From Chitinophagales bacterium (GTDB lineage Bacteria > Bacteroidota > Bacteroidia > Chitinophagales > CAIOSU01), in contig BPHB01000001.1 of assembly GCA_026003335.1 (NCBI GenBank), forward strand, positions 384,591 to 448,590: 64,000 nt of DNA, written 5' to 3'. This document shows, piece by piece, positions 51,737-60,597 of this stretch. The position numbers and the translations under genes were made by a program. The stretch's first letter is position 1. Each line of letters opens with the position of its first letter. The notes beneath the pieces were generated by a model. The model was not told the DNA's origin and made no database searches. It saw only the letters and a program-made list of their open reading frames with translations.

Positions 51737-53140
51737 ATGATTAATCATTGCGGTTTGAAGCTGTCAAGAAAAATAGGTCTTATTGAAGGCATAGGTCTGG
51801 TTACCGGAGGTGTGATAGGCATGGGCGTGTATTCACTGATCCCTTCTATTGTCAGGGAAGCGGGTTCAGGAGCATGGCTGGCCATCACGGTGGCTTTGAT
51901 TATTTCGGTTATCGGTGTTTTGCCTTTGATTCAAATTGCCAGCGCTATGCCTGTGGCCGGTGGAGGCTATTTCTATTGCAGCCGGCTGTTGCATCCCCTC
52001 CTCGGCACTATTGTATCCTTTCTGGCTATCATAGGAGGAAGTAGCTCGGTGTGTGTAGTACTGATAGGCCTGGGTGAGTTTATCAGCCCTTATCTGAGCA
52101 GTAAGATCTCTTTGCATGTCTTGGCCATGCTGATGCTGGGAGGATTTATCTTGCTGAATCAATTCGGACTTCGCGTAGTCACATGGTTGCAGTTGGTGTT
52201 GAGCGCACAGCTTGTGCTTTCACTGTTGCTTTACGCTGCCGGCATAGGGTGGTTTAAAGAAGTACACTACACTTTCACATTTCCCGGAAATACCGGAGGC
52301 TTTATCATGGCTGTTATTCTCTCACTGAACGTATGTCTGGGCTTTCAGATTATTGCCGAGCTGGGCGAAGAAATCCGGCATGCCAGACGCAACATACCCC
52401 TGTCATTATTTTTAGGAGGTATTGTAATACTTATAATATATCTGGTTGTTACGTTAAGTTACACGAGCGTAACGGTACAGGAGGGGGAGGCCTTTCATCG
52501 CAAAGAGGCTGCCCTGCTGGAAACAGCGAGAATGTATCTTCCCAACGGCCTGGTGTTGTTTATTCTGCTGGGTGCGGTGAGTGCAGGCCTCACATCTTTG
52601 AATGCAGCAGCCATAGCGTTGCCTCGTGAGTTCTATGCGCAAGCCCGAGATCATATCATTACACCATGGTTCAGTCATATCCATAAAAACACCGGTACAC
52701 CTCTGCGGGCGGTGAATGCCTTTTTTACTGTGGTGTTTTTACTGTTGACAGCAGGAATGCTTCTGGATACATCGGGTGCGCTCAGCTCCCAGTTTAAAAA
52801 GGCCATAGACTTTTATGCTTATATGGCCGTGTGTGGCATTATGTCACTGACGGTATTTGTCAGTATTGCTGCATTCAGACTCCCGGGCAAATATCCGGCA
52901 TTATACAATAAAGCCTACCTGCGTCTTCCCAGGACGCTGCTATTTACAGCCATAGTCATATCTGTAGTTACCGCGCTGGGACTTATTATCATTTTATTTA
53001 TGGAATCCGCGCTGATAATGAGTCTTTACCTTGGCCTGATGGCCGTAGTAATAGTTTATTACTACTTACGCTCTGCCTGGCTTGCCAGGCAAGGTAAATA
53101 CATGGGCCAAATTTACCGGTTTGAAGACAAAGAAATATAA
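51737..53140 (+). CDS. APC family amino acid permease
   Basis: A secondary transporter with about 12 transmembrane helices. The conserved unwound TM1 region is EGIGLVTGGVIGMGVYSLIP, and the TM6-type Gly/aromatic region (NVCLGFQIIAELGEEIRHARRNIPLSLFLGG) is where amino acids bind in this family. It lacks a large extra domain. I chose ATG 51737; a TTG at 51686 would add a hydrophilic stretch. The substrate is unknown; family members carry amino acids or polyamines. It is divergent from the pseudouridine synthase gene and followed by the T9SS beta-propeller gene after about 100 bases. Confidence 0.85.
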   Translation: MINHCGLKLSRKIGLIEGIGLVTGGVIGMGVYSLIPSIVREAGSGAWLAITVALIISVIGVLPLIQIASAMPVAGGGYFYCSRLLHPLLGTIVSFLAIIGGSSSVCVVLIGLGEFISPYLSSKISLHVLAMLMLGGFILLNQFGLRVVTWLQLVLSAQLVLSLLLYAAGIGWFKEVHYTFTFPGNTGGFIMAVILSLNVCLGFQIIAELGEEIRHARRNIPLSLFLGGIVILIIYLVVTLSYTSVTVQEGEAFHRKEAALLETARMYLPNGLVLFILLGAVSAGLTSLNAAAIALPREFYAQARDHIITPWFSHIHKNTGTPLRAVNAFFTVVFLLLTAGMLLDTSGALSSQFKKAIDFYAYMAVCGIMSLTVFVSIAAFRLPGKYPALYNKAYLRLPRTLLFTAIVISVVTALGLIIILFMESALIMSLYLGLMAVVIVYYYLRSAWLARQGKYMGQIYRFEDKEI

Positions 53141-53243
53141 CAGATATTCATATATTTATGATACAGTGTTTAACAACAGTTGCAGTTTGATAACAAAGAA
53201 GGATAACCGATATTTTCTCACTTGAAACTAAAATAATTTGGTC

Positions 53244-54435
53244 ATGAAAAAAAGTATCAGCTTAATGATTATCCTCTTCACTACACCGCTGCTGTCTTTT
53301 GCCCAGCCAGGCAAGATATTTTGCGGCCAAGGATATAGCGAAGGTGTTTACGTGTATGATGCGGCAACGCTTGACAGCATTGCTTATATTGACGGTGCCG
53401 GAGGTTACCGCATGGTGCTCTCTCCTGACGGAAGTAAAATTTACAGTACTGGCGGAGATGAAAATGTGTTCGTGATTGACCCGGTGAACAATGCACTGCT
53501 ACGCATGTTTGACCCTTCCGTACCCATGCAGTTCACTTATGAATTGGAAGGAATCACCATCAGCCCTGACGGAAAGTATCTGTATGTCTTTGATGAATAT
53601 GATCCCGCCTTATTTGTGATTATTACAGAAAATGATTCAACGGTGGCTGTTTTTACAGACGACATTTTTTACGAACCTGAAAATTGTGTGATCACCCCGG
53701 ATGGCAACTATTTGTTTATGGTTGATAATAACTATGTTCATAAGATTTCTACCACCCCGCTTGCGCTGGTTGCATCCTTCCCGATATCAGGTGATGCGCA
53801 TGGGGTGGCTATCAGCAAAGACGGTTCAAAGGTATATACGGAAGGCAGTGCCGGCTTGTATGTGTTTGATGCCTCCACACTGGATACTATAAAGACAGTG
53901 CCGGGTGATGGTTACTTTATGGAAATATCAGCAAATGGAACACGTTTATATGCTGTTGATGAAAGCAAAACGCTTTATGTTTTAGATGCTGCGGCTGATA
54001 CCATTTTAGCTGAGATCACGTTAAGCCAGGGTGAAGCCAGAGGCGTAACGACCAATGCAAATTCAGATGTCATCTTTATTGCCACATCCAGCGGTATGAT
54101 CAGGATGGATGCCGGCACGTTCACTGAAACAGCCACCAACACAACGCGCTCAGTCTGTGGTTTTTTATGAAACCCAGCCAAATGGAATTGCTACCCAAAC
54201 TATTCATTTGCTTAAAATTTATCCAAATCCAGTAACTGATTTTTTTGAAATACAACATTTAGGAAATGATGTTTTCCGGAAATATACCATTACAAACATG
54301 CTGGGACAGAATGTGCAATCAGGCTCGGTGATAACAAACAACACTGTAAACGTTGCAATGCTTAAGCCAGGAATTTATTTGCTTACTCTGAATAGTGATA
54401 ACGGCATCCTGGGTAAAGGCATTTTTCTAAAATGA
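53244..54435 (+). pseudogene. YVTN-like beta-propeller, T9SS cargo, split by a frameshift at a T6 run
   Basis: From ATG 53244 a signal peptide (SLMIILFTTPLLSFAQ) leads into a seven-bladed-type propeller with repeats such as GVYVYDAATLDSIAYIDGAG, VISPDGKYLYVF-like strands, VCITPDGNYLFM-like strands and GVAISKDGSKVYTEG. The frame ends at TGA 54168-54170 in TTRSVCGFL. The next frame continues FYETQPNGIATQTIHLLKI and a full T9SS sorting domain (IYPNPVTDFFEI, YTITNMLGQNV, LKPGIYLLTLN). One base more or less in the T6 run 54161-54166 would make one protein of about 396 residues. Without it the protein is exported to the periplasm but cannot reach the surface. The decayed IS follows 330 bases on. 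Confidence 0.75.
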
Positions 54436-54765
54436 GAGACTTTTATGATGGACTTTGTGTTGCCTGGCGTGGCAAAGTATTCCCTGCTCAGCAAACATCG
54501 CCTTGAATCCTGCGTGGAGTTTAGATACGTGCAGATGCTATATTCAGGATAAATTTGACGACCAAAAACAAGAAGCAGATATTAACGAAGAAAATTTTGA
54601 TGTGTAACAAAAGAAGTAGAATACCAGGGCTGGCAATAACTTTAATCTAATTTCTGCAGAAGCATCCGACAGCTTAACCCGTGCCTATCATTTAATTTCA
54701 TGAACTACAGAGTCACTAGCAAGCTCAGGACAATTCTATATATAATCAATTTCTGGGCAACCTGG
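54436..54765. other. gene-poor stretch left of the IS, with a TlpA-like scrap
   Basis: No intact gene. The frame ending at 54765 reads ILYIINFWATW directly against the IS end, like the strand before the redox site of TlpA/thioredoxin proteins, but less than a dozen residues match. A short Asp/Glu-rich run near 54540-54607 ends in a stop without a recognisable gene. Confidence 0.4.
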
Positions 54766-54803
54766 TGTCGGCTTCCCTATAATTAAGTCATTTAAAACAG
54801 AGT
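54766..54803 (+). repeat. IS left terminal inverted repeat
   Basis: Begins TGTCGGCTTCCC. Aligned with the reverse complement of the right end, 30 of about 39 positions match with two gaps, including an exact 9-base terminus and an exact ATTTAAAA block. The orfA start lies 100 bases inside, normal for IS3 elements. Confidence 0.7.
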
Positions 54804-54865
54804 TTGTGCAGTTTCGATTGCAAATCGGCACAAGCGTAATTTTTCTAACCCTAAAAAATGGTCAC

Positions 54866-55132
54866 ATGAAAAGTTCAAGGTTTACCGAAATTCAGATTGT
54901 TGCCATCCTGAAGCAGCATGAGGCAGGCATGAACGCTGCCGACCTGTGCCGGGAGCACGGCATCAGCCATGCTACATTTTACAAATGGAAAGCCAGGTAT
55001 GGCGGGATGGACGCCAGCCAACTGAAGCGCATCCGGTAATTGGAAGAAGAGAACTCGAAGTTAAAGAGAATGTATGCAGAGCTGAGTTTGGTTCACCACG
55101 CACTGAAGGATGCGTTAGAAAAAAAGTTATAA
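54866..55132 (+). pseudogene. IS3-family orfA, interrupted by a nonsense codon
   Basis: Codes for the DNA-binding part of the transposase: MKSSRFTEIQIVAILKQHEAG, then ADLCREHGISHATFYKWKARYGG (helix-turn-helix). TAA at 55037-55039 interrupts KRIR, after which the same frame continues LEEENSKLKRMYAELSL, the expected coiled coil, to TAA at 55130-55132. The full product would be 89 codons. An A-rich run at 55119-55125 sits at the orfA/orfB overlap, as in programmed shifting, but orfB is in the +1 rather than the -1 frame, suggesting an indel there. Confidence 0.8.
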
Positions 55133-55163
55133 GCCTGCACGGAAGCGGGAGATTGCTTGCCAC

Positions 55164-55914
55164 ATGATACAGGAACATAGGGTAAGTATCCGTCAGGCGT
55201 GTAAAACAGCAGAACTCCCACGAACAACATGGATGTACAGGCGCAAGCCAAAGGATGACGATATGATCATAGAGCAACTTACAAAACTGATTGAGCAGCA
55301 TCCGGCCATCGGATTCTGGATGTGTTATCACCGCTTGCGAAGAATGGGCTTTCCCTGGAATCACAAACGGGTGTACAGAGTCTATACGGCCATAAAGTTG
55401 AACATTCGAAGGAGAGCAAGAAAGCGGCTGCCAGCTCGTGTCAAACAAGCCCAATGAAGTCTGGTCAATTGATTTCATGAGTGACAGCTTGTGGGATGGA
55501 CGAACCTACCGGTTGCTGAATGTGATGGATGATTATAACCGGGAAGTGCTGGCCGTGGAAACCGACACTTCTTTACCTGCCCCAAGAGTAATCCGAATCC
55601 TGGAACAACTGAAAGAGTACAGAGGCCTGCCACAGATGATACGCGTAGACAACGGCCCGGAATTCATCAGCTTCAAACTCGATCATTGGTGCAAGGAAAA
55701 TAAAGTGACGTTGAACTTCATTCAGCCCGGCAAACCGATGCAGAATGGGTACGTGGAACGCTGTAACGGCAGCATCCGAAAGGAACTGCTTAATGCCTAC
55801 GTATTTAAATCATTGTCAGAAGTGCGGCAAAAAGCTGATGACTGGATGATGAATTATAATTTTCACCGGCAACACAAAGCCATGAATTATTAAACCCCCG
55901 CAGATTTGTTATGA
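55164..55914 (+). pseudogene. IS3-family orfB (DDE transposase), broken
   Basis: Codes for the catalytic half. The first piece (55164-55457) has the orfB N-domain IRQACKTAELPRTTWMYRRKP and HPAIGFWMCYHRLRRMGF. A small deletion and frameshift near 55437-55457 separates it from the second piece, which holds the rve core: the first Asp in VWSIDFMSDSL, the second in IRVDNGPEF and the Glu in NGYVERCNGSIRKEL. A stop at 55891-55893 replaces a codon before TPADLL, so the last residues would not be made. All three acidic active-site residues survive, pointing to fairly recent decay. Confidence 0.78.
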
Positions 55915-55933
55915 ACGCTTTAACGATAAAAAC

Positions 55934-55971
55934 TCTATTTTTAAATGGTCCTAAAAATGGGCAAGCCGACA
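55934..55971 (-). repeat. IS right terminal inverted repeat
   Basis: Ends GGGCAAGCCGACA. Its reverse complement begins TGTCGGCTTGCCC and pairs with the left end. It lies 20-58 bases after the orfB end, the normal spacing. Confidence 0.7.
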
Positions 55972-56065
55972 AAACCAGCTCCGTCAATGACCAGTCAGCG
56001 AATCCAAAACCGCCATTATTTCAACAATTACAAATGATTACTTAACTTGAAGTAAAATAATGTTT

Positions 56066-56590
56066 ATGAGAAGGAAGTTTATTATACGTTTGGTTGCCCT
56101 ATTGGTAATGATTGAAATTGTTGCATCCACCTCATCCTGCAAAAAGGAAAAGGAGGCCAGTGGCCTGGATAAGCAATTGCTGGACATGGCCGTTCCGGTA
56201 AATGGTTTTGTATGGTACAAATACAGCGATGCACTGCTGAACAGAAGCGCAGGCAGCGGGCATAATTATCCATTTCTTCGCACACGCTATAATAGTGTAG
56301 CCGCAACGGTGCTGGACAGCAGCGGCAAAATTATTCCCGGCAATGTGTTTCCTGAGGGCTCATTGATAGTAAAAGAGCTTTATTCCAACAGCTCCACTTT
56401 AAGCCGCTACGCTATGCTCTACAAAAAAGCCGGTGACCCAAATGCTGACGCCAGCGGATGGATATGGGGCTATGTAAATGCGGATGGCACAGTAGCCCAA
56501 GCGGCATCCCTTAAAGGCAGCGGTTGCCGGGGCTGTCACAGCCAGCCAGGACACATTGACTTCAACCTCATGACGCTGTATTTCCCCTGA
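56066..56590 (+). CDS. cytochrome P460-like haem-binding lipoprotein
   Basis: A 174-residue protein with a lipoprotein signal (RRKFIIRLVALLVMIEIVASTSSC) and a C-terminal CRGCH haem-c-binding motif near residue 157-161. The middle (KYSDALLNRSAGSGHNYPFLRTRYNS, then GSLIVKELYSNSSTLSRYAMLYKK) resembles the cytochrome P460 / cytochrome c'-beta fold, which oxidises hydroxylamine or binds gases. I cannot see the special Lys cross-link of P460 by motif alone. It would sit in the periplasm, tethered to a membrane. It stands alone between the IS and nuoF; the 276 bases after it hold no gene. Confidence 0.72.
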   Translation: MRRKFIIRLVALLVMIEIVASTSSCKKEKEASGLDKQLLDMAVPVNGFVWYKYSDALLNRSAGSGHNYPFLRTRYNSVAATVLDSSGKIIPGNVFPEGSLIVKELYSNSSTLSRYAMLYKKAGDPNADASGWIWGYVNADGTVAQAASLKGSGCRGCHSQPGHIDFNLMTLYFP

Positions 56591-56866
56591 TTTTATTCTG
56601 CAGCTTCTGCTGTGGAACCATGATTTTTTACCCTACTCTCCTGTAATTCGCGCGCGGATATGAAGACGGAAAGCATGTAGAACCTATCTCAGAAATGCTC
56701 TAATGGCAATATGATACAGTAATCTATTTTGCGAACATGAGGGAATCGGAAGGGAATTTCTGCCGCAAATAACACCTATAGGGCCTATTTTTTGTAACAG
56801 CCTATGTAATTACACCGGGTTCTTCCTACGGAAGATTTCCTCTTAGACGGAAACCGAAAGGAGCAT

Positions 56867-58219
56867 TTACACAGCTACCCCTGTATCCGCATAAATAGAG
56901 CGGGAAGGGAAAAACGTGGCCCGGGCCTTATCGGGATGTTTTACGTGATACTCAAACTCATCGCGGAAGTGGCGGATAGCGCTGGCTACCGGCCAGGCTG
57001 CTGCATCACCTAACGGACAGATCGTGTTGCCATCTATACTTTTCTGAACATCCCAGAGCACATCAATATCGTGCATGTGGCCTTTGCCCGTATCTATTCG
57101 GTGCAGTATTTTTTTCATCCAGCCGGTTCCTTCGCGGCAGGGACTGCATTGTCCGCACGATTCATGATGGTAGAAACGTGTGAAGGCGTATGTATTATGT
57201 ACAATGCAGGTCGTTTCATCATATACAATAAACCCACCGGACCCGAGCATGCTGCCAGATTCAAAGCCACCCTCGCTAAGCGATTCATAGCTCATGAGAC
57301 GGGGCTCTCCTTTAGCGGTTTTCAGGATGAGCTCTTTAGGTAAAATAGGCACCGATGAGCCGCCCGGAACACAGGCCTTCAATTCGTGTCCTTTGCGGAT
57401 TCCTCCGCAATATTCATCACTGTAGATGAACTCCTCCACAGGCAAACCCAGCTCCAGTTCATATACCCCAGGCTTATTGATATGCCCGCAGGCGCTGATA
57501 AGTTTTGTACCTGTGCTTTTGCCTATACCAATGGAGGCATAGGCTTTTCCCCCGTTGAGTACGATCCAGGGTACCGCAGCCAGGGTCTCTACATTATTCA
57601 CCACCGTGGGACAGCCCCATAGTCCTTCCACAGCAGGAAAGGGCGGTTTGATGCGGGGATTGCCGCGTTTGCCTTCCAGTGACTCCAGCAAGGCTGTTTC
57701 TTCCCCGCAGATATAGGCGCCTGCACCGGTCTGCACATAAATTTCCAGGTCATAGCCTTTGCTCAGTATATTTTTCCCCAGCCAGCCAGCATGTTTGGCT
57801 TCGGCTATGGCTTGTTCCAGTATCTTGATAATCCATTTGAATTCGCCCCGCACGTAAATGTAACAGGTGTGCGCTTCAAGGGCATAGCTGGAAACAATCA
57901 GTCCTTCAATAAGCAGGTGCGGTATATGCTCCATCAGGTAACGGTCCTTAAAGGTGCCCGGCTCGCTTTCATCGGCATTGCAAACCAGGTAAGCCGGCTT
58001 GCCTGTATTTTTAGCCAGAAAACTCCATTTAAGCCCCGTAGGAAATCCAGCACCTCCCCTGCCCCTCAGCCCTGATTGCTTTACTTCTTCCACAACTTCA
58101 GCCGGAGACATGGTTTTCAATGCTTTTTCCACCGCAGCATATCCGCCAACTTTACGATACACATCATAGTTTCTGATTCCGGGGATGTGCATCTTTTCAA
58201 GGAGGATTTTTTTGCCCAT
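56867..58219 (-). CDS. nuoF: NADH-quinone oxidoreductase subunit F
   Basis: Carries the NADH site, FMN and iron-sulfur cluster N3 of complex I on the cytoplasmic arm. About 450 residues: the FMN-binding LRGRGGAGFPTGLKW near 51-65, NADESEPGTFKDRYL, GAGAYICGEETALLESLEG and, near 350-400, the cluster Cys residues in ESCGQCSPCREGTG and the later NTICPLGDAAAWP. ATG 58219 is used; the open frame to 58357 is not family sequence. The usual partners nuoE and nuoG do not adjoin it: a P460-like gene lies on one side and a monooxygenase gene on the other. A hydrogenase or formate dehydrogenase diaphorase subunit is less likely, since no extra N-terminal domain is present. Confidence 0.88.
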   Translation of the reverse strand: MGKKILLEKMHIPGIRNYDVYRKVGGYAAVEKALKTMSPAEVVEEVKQSGLRGRGGAGFPTGLKWSFLAKNTGKPAYLVCNADESEPGTFKDRYLMEHIPHLLIEGLIVSSYALEAHTCYIYVRGEFKWIIKILEQAIAEAKHAGWLGKNILSKGYDLEIYVQTGAGAYICGEETALLESLEGKRGNPRIKPPFPAVEGLWGCPTVVNNVETLAAVPWIVLNGGKAYASIGIGKSTGTKLISACGHINKPGVYELELGLPVEEFIYSDEYCGGIRKGHELKACVPGGSSVPILPKELILKTAKGEPRLMSYESLSEGGFESGSMLGSGGFIVYDETTCIVHNTYAFTRFYHHESCGQCSPCREGTGWMKKILHRIDTGKGHMHDIDVLWDVQKSIDGNTICPLGDAAAWPVASAIRHFRDEFEYHVKHPDKARATFFPSRSIYADTGVAV

Positions 58220-58457
58220 GCAGGTTATCCTTTTTATGAATATGGTAAATTTGATTGTGCTTGCCCGCTGCTGCAATTTTTTACTTTTATGCAGGGGCAT
58301 GCGCAAAAATAGGAGTTTAGTGGTTAATAGAAACCACCTCCATGCACCGATTGGCATATTCAGAAAAAAACTGTGGAAAGATGCCCTGGGCGTTTTTGCT
58401 TAACGCTTCGGCCGGCAATGTGGCATCATCATACCATGCAAATCAACCTTTGCTGGC

Positions 58458-59957
58458 ATGAAGGAAGCCATTCCCGTGTATGATGTGGTGATTATAGGTG
58501 CCGGACTTTCCGGCATAGGTGCTGCTTATCATATTCAGAAACAATGCAAGGGTAAAACCTTTGCCATTCTGGAAGCCAGAGGCAGCATGGGAGGCACATG
58601 GGATTTGTTCAGATATCCGGGTATTCGCTCTGATTCAGACATGTACACCCTAGGCTTCCCCTTTTATCCGTGGAAAAATCCCAGGGCAATAGCCGATGGT
58701 CCGGCCATTCTGGAATATATAAAGGAAACGGCACGGCATTTCGGTATTGACAGTAAAATTTTATATCACCATCGGGTAACGGATGCTTCATGGAGTGATG
58801 AAGAAAACCTGTGGACACTCACCCTCGCCCCGCATGAGCAGGTACAAAAGCAAAAAATGCAGTGTCGCTTTTTGTTTGCGTGTACCGGTTACTACGATTA
58901 TGCTTCCGGCTATATGCCTGAGTATCCGGGCATGGAAAAGTTTTCCGGAAGAATCATTCATCCTCAGCAGTGGGATACTACGCTGGATTATCGCGACAAA
59001 GACATTGTTATCATCGGCAGCGGAGCAACAGCTGTTACCCTGGCCCCCGAACTGGCACGCACAGCGAAAAAAGTTACTGTGCTGCAACGTACACCTACTT
59101 ATATCATCAGTCTTCCCAGCCGTGATCCGGTAGCAGAGTTTTTCCGAAAGGTTTTACCAACACGCTGGCACTATGCCATAATCCGGTGGAAAAATATTCT
59201 GATATCCATGGCTATGTATCTGGCTTCGCGCAGATGGCCGGCTGCGGTGAAAAAGCTGATTCAGAAAGGCATTCGGAAAGAGCTTGGCCCGGATTACGAC
59301 CTGCGGCATTTTGACCCTCCCTATAATCCCTGGGATCAACGCCTATGCGTAGTGCCTGACTCCGACATGTTTGCTGCAATCCGTGAAGGCAAGGTTGACA
59401 TGGTCACCGATCATATTGACCGGTTTACGGAAAAAGGCATTCAACTCCGTTCCGGTCACACCCTTGAAGCCGATATCATAATATCTGCTACAGGATTAAA
59501 AATTCAGATGCTGGGAGGAATGACCCTGCATCTTAACGGCCAGCTGTGTAATCCAGCAAATTTACATTGCTATCGGGGCGTGATGTTCAGTGACCTGCCC
59601 AATTTTGCCATTGCCGTGGGCTACACCAATGCTTCATGGACCCTTAAATGCGATTTAAACTGTCGCTTTGTTGCCAGACTGCTGAATTACATGGATAAAA
59701 AAAGATACGCGGTATGCGTACCCCGCTATGACCCTTCTATTCCGGATGAGCCACTGATTGATCTTACTTCAGGCTATGTGCTGCGCGCGAGAAACCAGCT
59801 ACCCAGACAGGGAAGTCGCCATCCCTGGAAGGTTTACCAAAACTACATATGCGATTTGTTTACCCTGCGGCTGAGTACTATGCAAGACCCCTACCTGCAA
59901 TATCGCAAAGGCACCACTAATACATTGAAGGGCACTTCCACCCGGGAATGTGTATAA
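58458..59957 (+). CDS. FAD-dependent Baeyer-Villiger-type monooxygenase
   Basis: A 499-residue flavoprotein with two Rossmann motifs: GAGLSG at 14-19 (FAD) and GSGATA at 187-192 (NADPH), and the type I Baeyer-Villiger fingerprint FSGRIIHPQQW at 162-172 (F-x-G-x-x-x-H-x-x-x-W). GGTWDLFRYPGIRSDSDMYTLGF near 45-67 is the FAD-side loop seen in EthA-like enzymes. Such enzymes insert oxygen next to ketones or oxidise S atoms; the substrate is not known. It has no transmembrane segment. It is divergent from nuoF and followed by a DUF4468 gene after about 97 bases. Confidence 0.9.
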   Translation: MKEAIPVYDVVIIGAGLSGIGAAYHIQKQCKGKTFAILEARGSMGGTWDLFRYPGIRSDSDMYTLGFPFYPWKNPRAIADGPAILEYIKETARHFGIDSKILYHHRVTDASWSDEENLWTLTLAPHEQVQKQKMQCRFLFACTGYYDYASGYMPEYPGMEKFSGRIIHPQQWDTTLDYRDKDIVIIGSGATAVTLAPELARTAKKVTVLQRTPTYIISLPSRDPVAEFFRKVLPTRWHYAIIRWKNILISMAMYLASRRWPAAVKKLIQKGIRKELGPDYDLRHFDPPYNPWDQRLCVVPDSDMFAAIREGKVDMVTDHIDRFTEKGIQLRSGHTLEADIIISATGLKIQMLGGMTLHLNGQLCNPANLHCYRGVMFSDLPNFAIAVGYTNASWTLKCDLNCRFVARLLNYMDKKRYAVCVPRYDPSIPDEPLIDLTSGYVLRARNQLPRQGSRHPWKVYQNYICDLFTLRLSTMQDPYLQYRKGTTNTLKGTSTRECV

Positions 59958-60054
59958 TTTCATTTTCTAGGGCAAGAACTTATAAACCAGACACGGTAAT
60001 CTTGTCAACAGACACGATCCTTCTTTTAGGTTATTAGAATGTAAAATGCTGTTC

Positions 60055-60585
60055 ATGAAAAAAATTGCTGTTCTCTTCATTTGCTTGCTAGCGCATGTCG
60101 GTCTTCACGCCCAGGTGAAACCCTACAAGATAAGCATGGCAATAAAATCAACCAGCAGTCCGCAGGAGTTATATAAGCTGGGCAAAAACTGGTTTATTGA
60201 CAAGCTGCAATGTTTAAACAAAAGGCTGGTTCTAGATGATGGAAGTCAGGGCGTCATTGTGGGTCAGTGCTTTTTCACCTATCAGCCAAAGGTTGAAATA
60301 AACAGCGCCCGAATTAAAGGGACGGTAGAATACACCGTTAAACTGCGGTTTCGCGATGGATGGTATGAATATGAATTCAGTGATTTCCGGCATAAGGGAG
60401 CAGAGATATCTTTGGGTTTGCTGACTGACAGTGCAAACTGTCCGGCAGCAATACAAGGTGTATCGGATGAATGGAAAAAGCAGGTATGGGATGATCTGAA
60501 AGCGCAGGCTTCTGCCATCGTGAAAAGCATTATAAAAGACATGGTGCCTGAAATCAGCAGGCAAGATGTATCGGGTAAGCTGTAA
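60055..60585 (+). CDS. secreted DUF4468 domain-containing protein
   Basis: A 176-residue protein with a signal peptide (KKIAVLFICLLAHVGLHAQ). It has the DUF4468 body: a start region around SPQELYKLGKNWFIDKLQ, then GVIVGQCFFTY and the strand pair INSARIKGTVEYTVKLRFRDGWYEYEFSDFRHKG, and a helical end (SDEWKKQVWDDLKAQASAIVKSI). The family is largely limited to Bacteroidota and its role is unknown. A start three codons earlier (60046) is possible; ATG 60055 gives the cleaner signal. It converges on pdxJ. Confidence 0.82.
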   Translation: MKKIAVLFICLLAHVGLHAQVKPYKISMAIKSTSSPQELYKLGKNWFIDKLQCLNKRLVLDDGSQGVIVGQCFFTYQPKVEINSARIKGTVEYTVKLRFRDGWYEYEFSDFRHKGAEISLGLLTDSANCPAAIQGVSDEWKKQVWDDLKAQASAIVKSIIKDMVPEISRQDVSGKL

Positions 60586-60597
60586 GGGTGCTGCCGC

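Larger units (their letters stand above)
54766..55971 (+). mobile_element. degraded IS3-family insertion sequence
   Basis: A 1206-bp element bounded by imperfect inverted repeats that begin TG and end CA, the IS3 pattern. Inside are an orfA remnant with a helix-turn-helix and leucine-zipper start and an orfB remnant with a DDE transposase core. Both are broken by nonsense or deletion changes, so the copy cannot move by itself. There is no target-site duplication: TGG precedes the left end and AAA follows the right. One flank has probably changed since insertion, or the end was misplaced by a base or two. Confidence 0.8.

Noticed and set aside
54765-54860. Possible continuation of the TlpA-like protein into the IS (a frame reading FPIIKSFKTEFVQF and VIFLTLKN)
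   Set aside because: It looks thioredoxin-like and could mean that the IS starts later, but the bases overlap the left terminal repeat, which pairs with the right end over 38 bp, so I treat the match as chance.
55119-55126. A-rich slippery heptamer for programmed -1 frameshifting in the IS
   Set aside because: The orfB frame is +1 relative to orfA here, so a -1 shift would not join them in this copy.
54762-55975. Target-site duplication of the IS
   Set aside because: Left flank ends TGG and right flank begins AAA; no 3-5 bp match.
56591-56866. Remnant of nuoE or nuoG beside nuoF
   Set aside because: No reading frame in the gap resembles either subunit.
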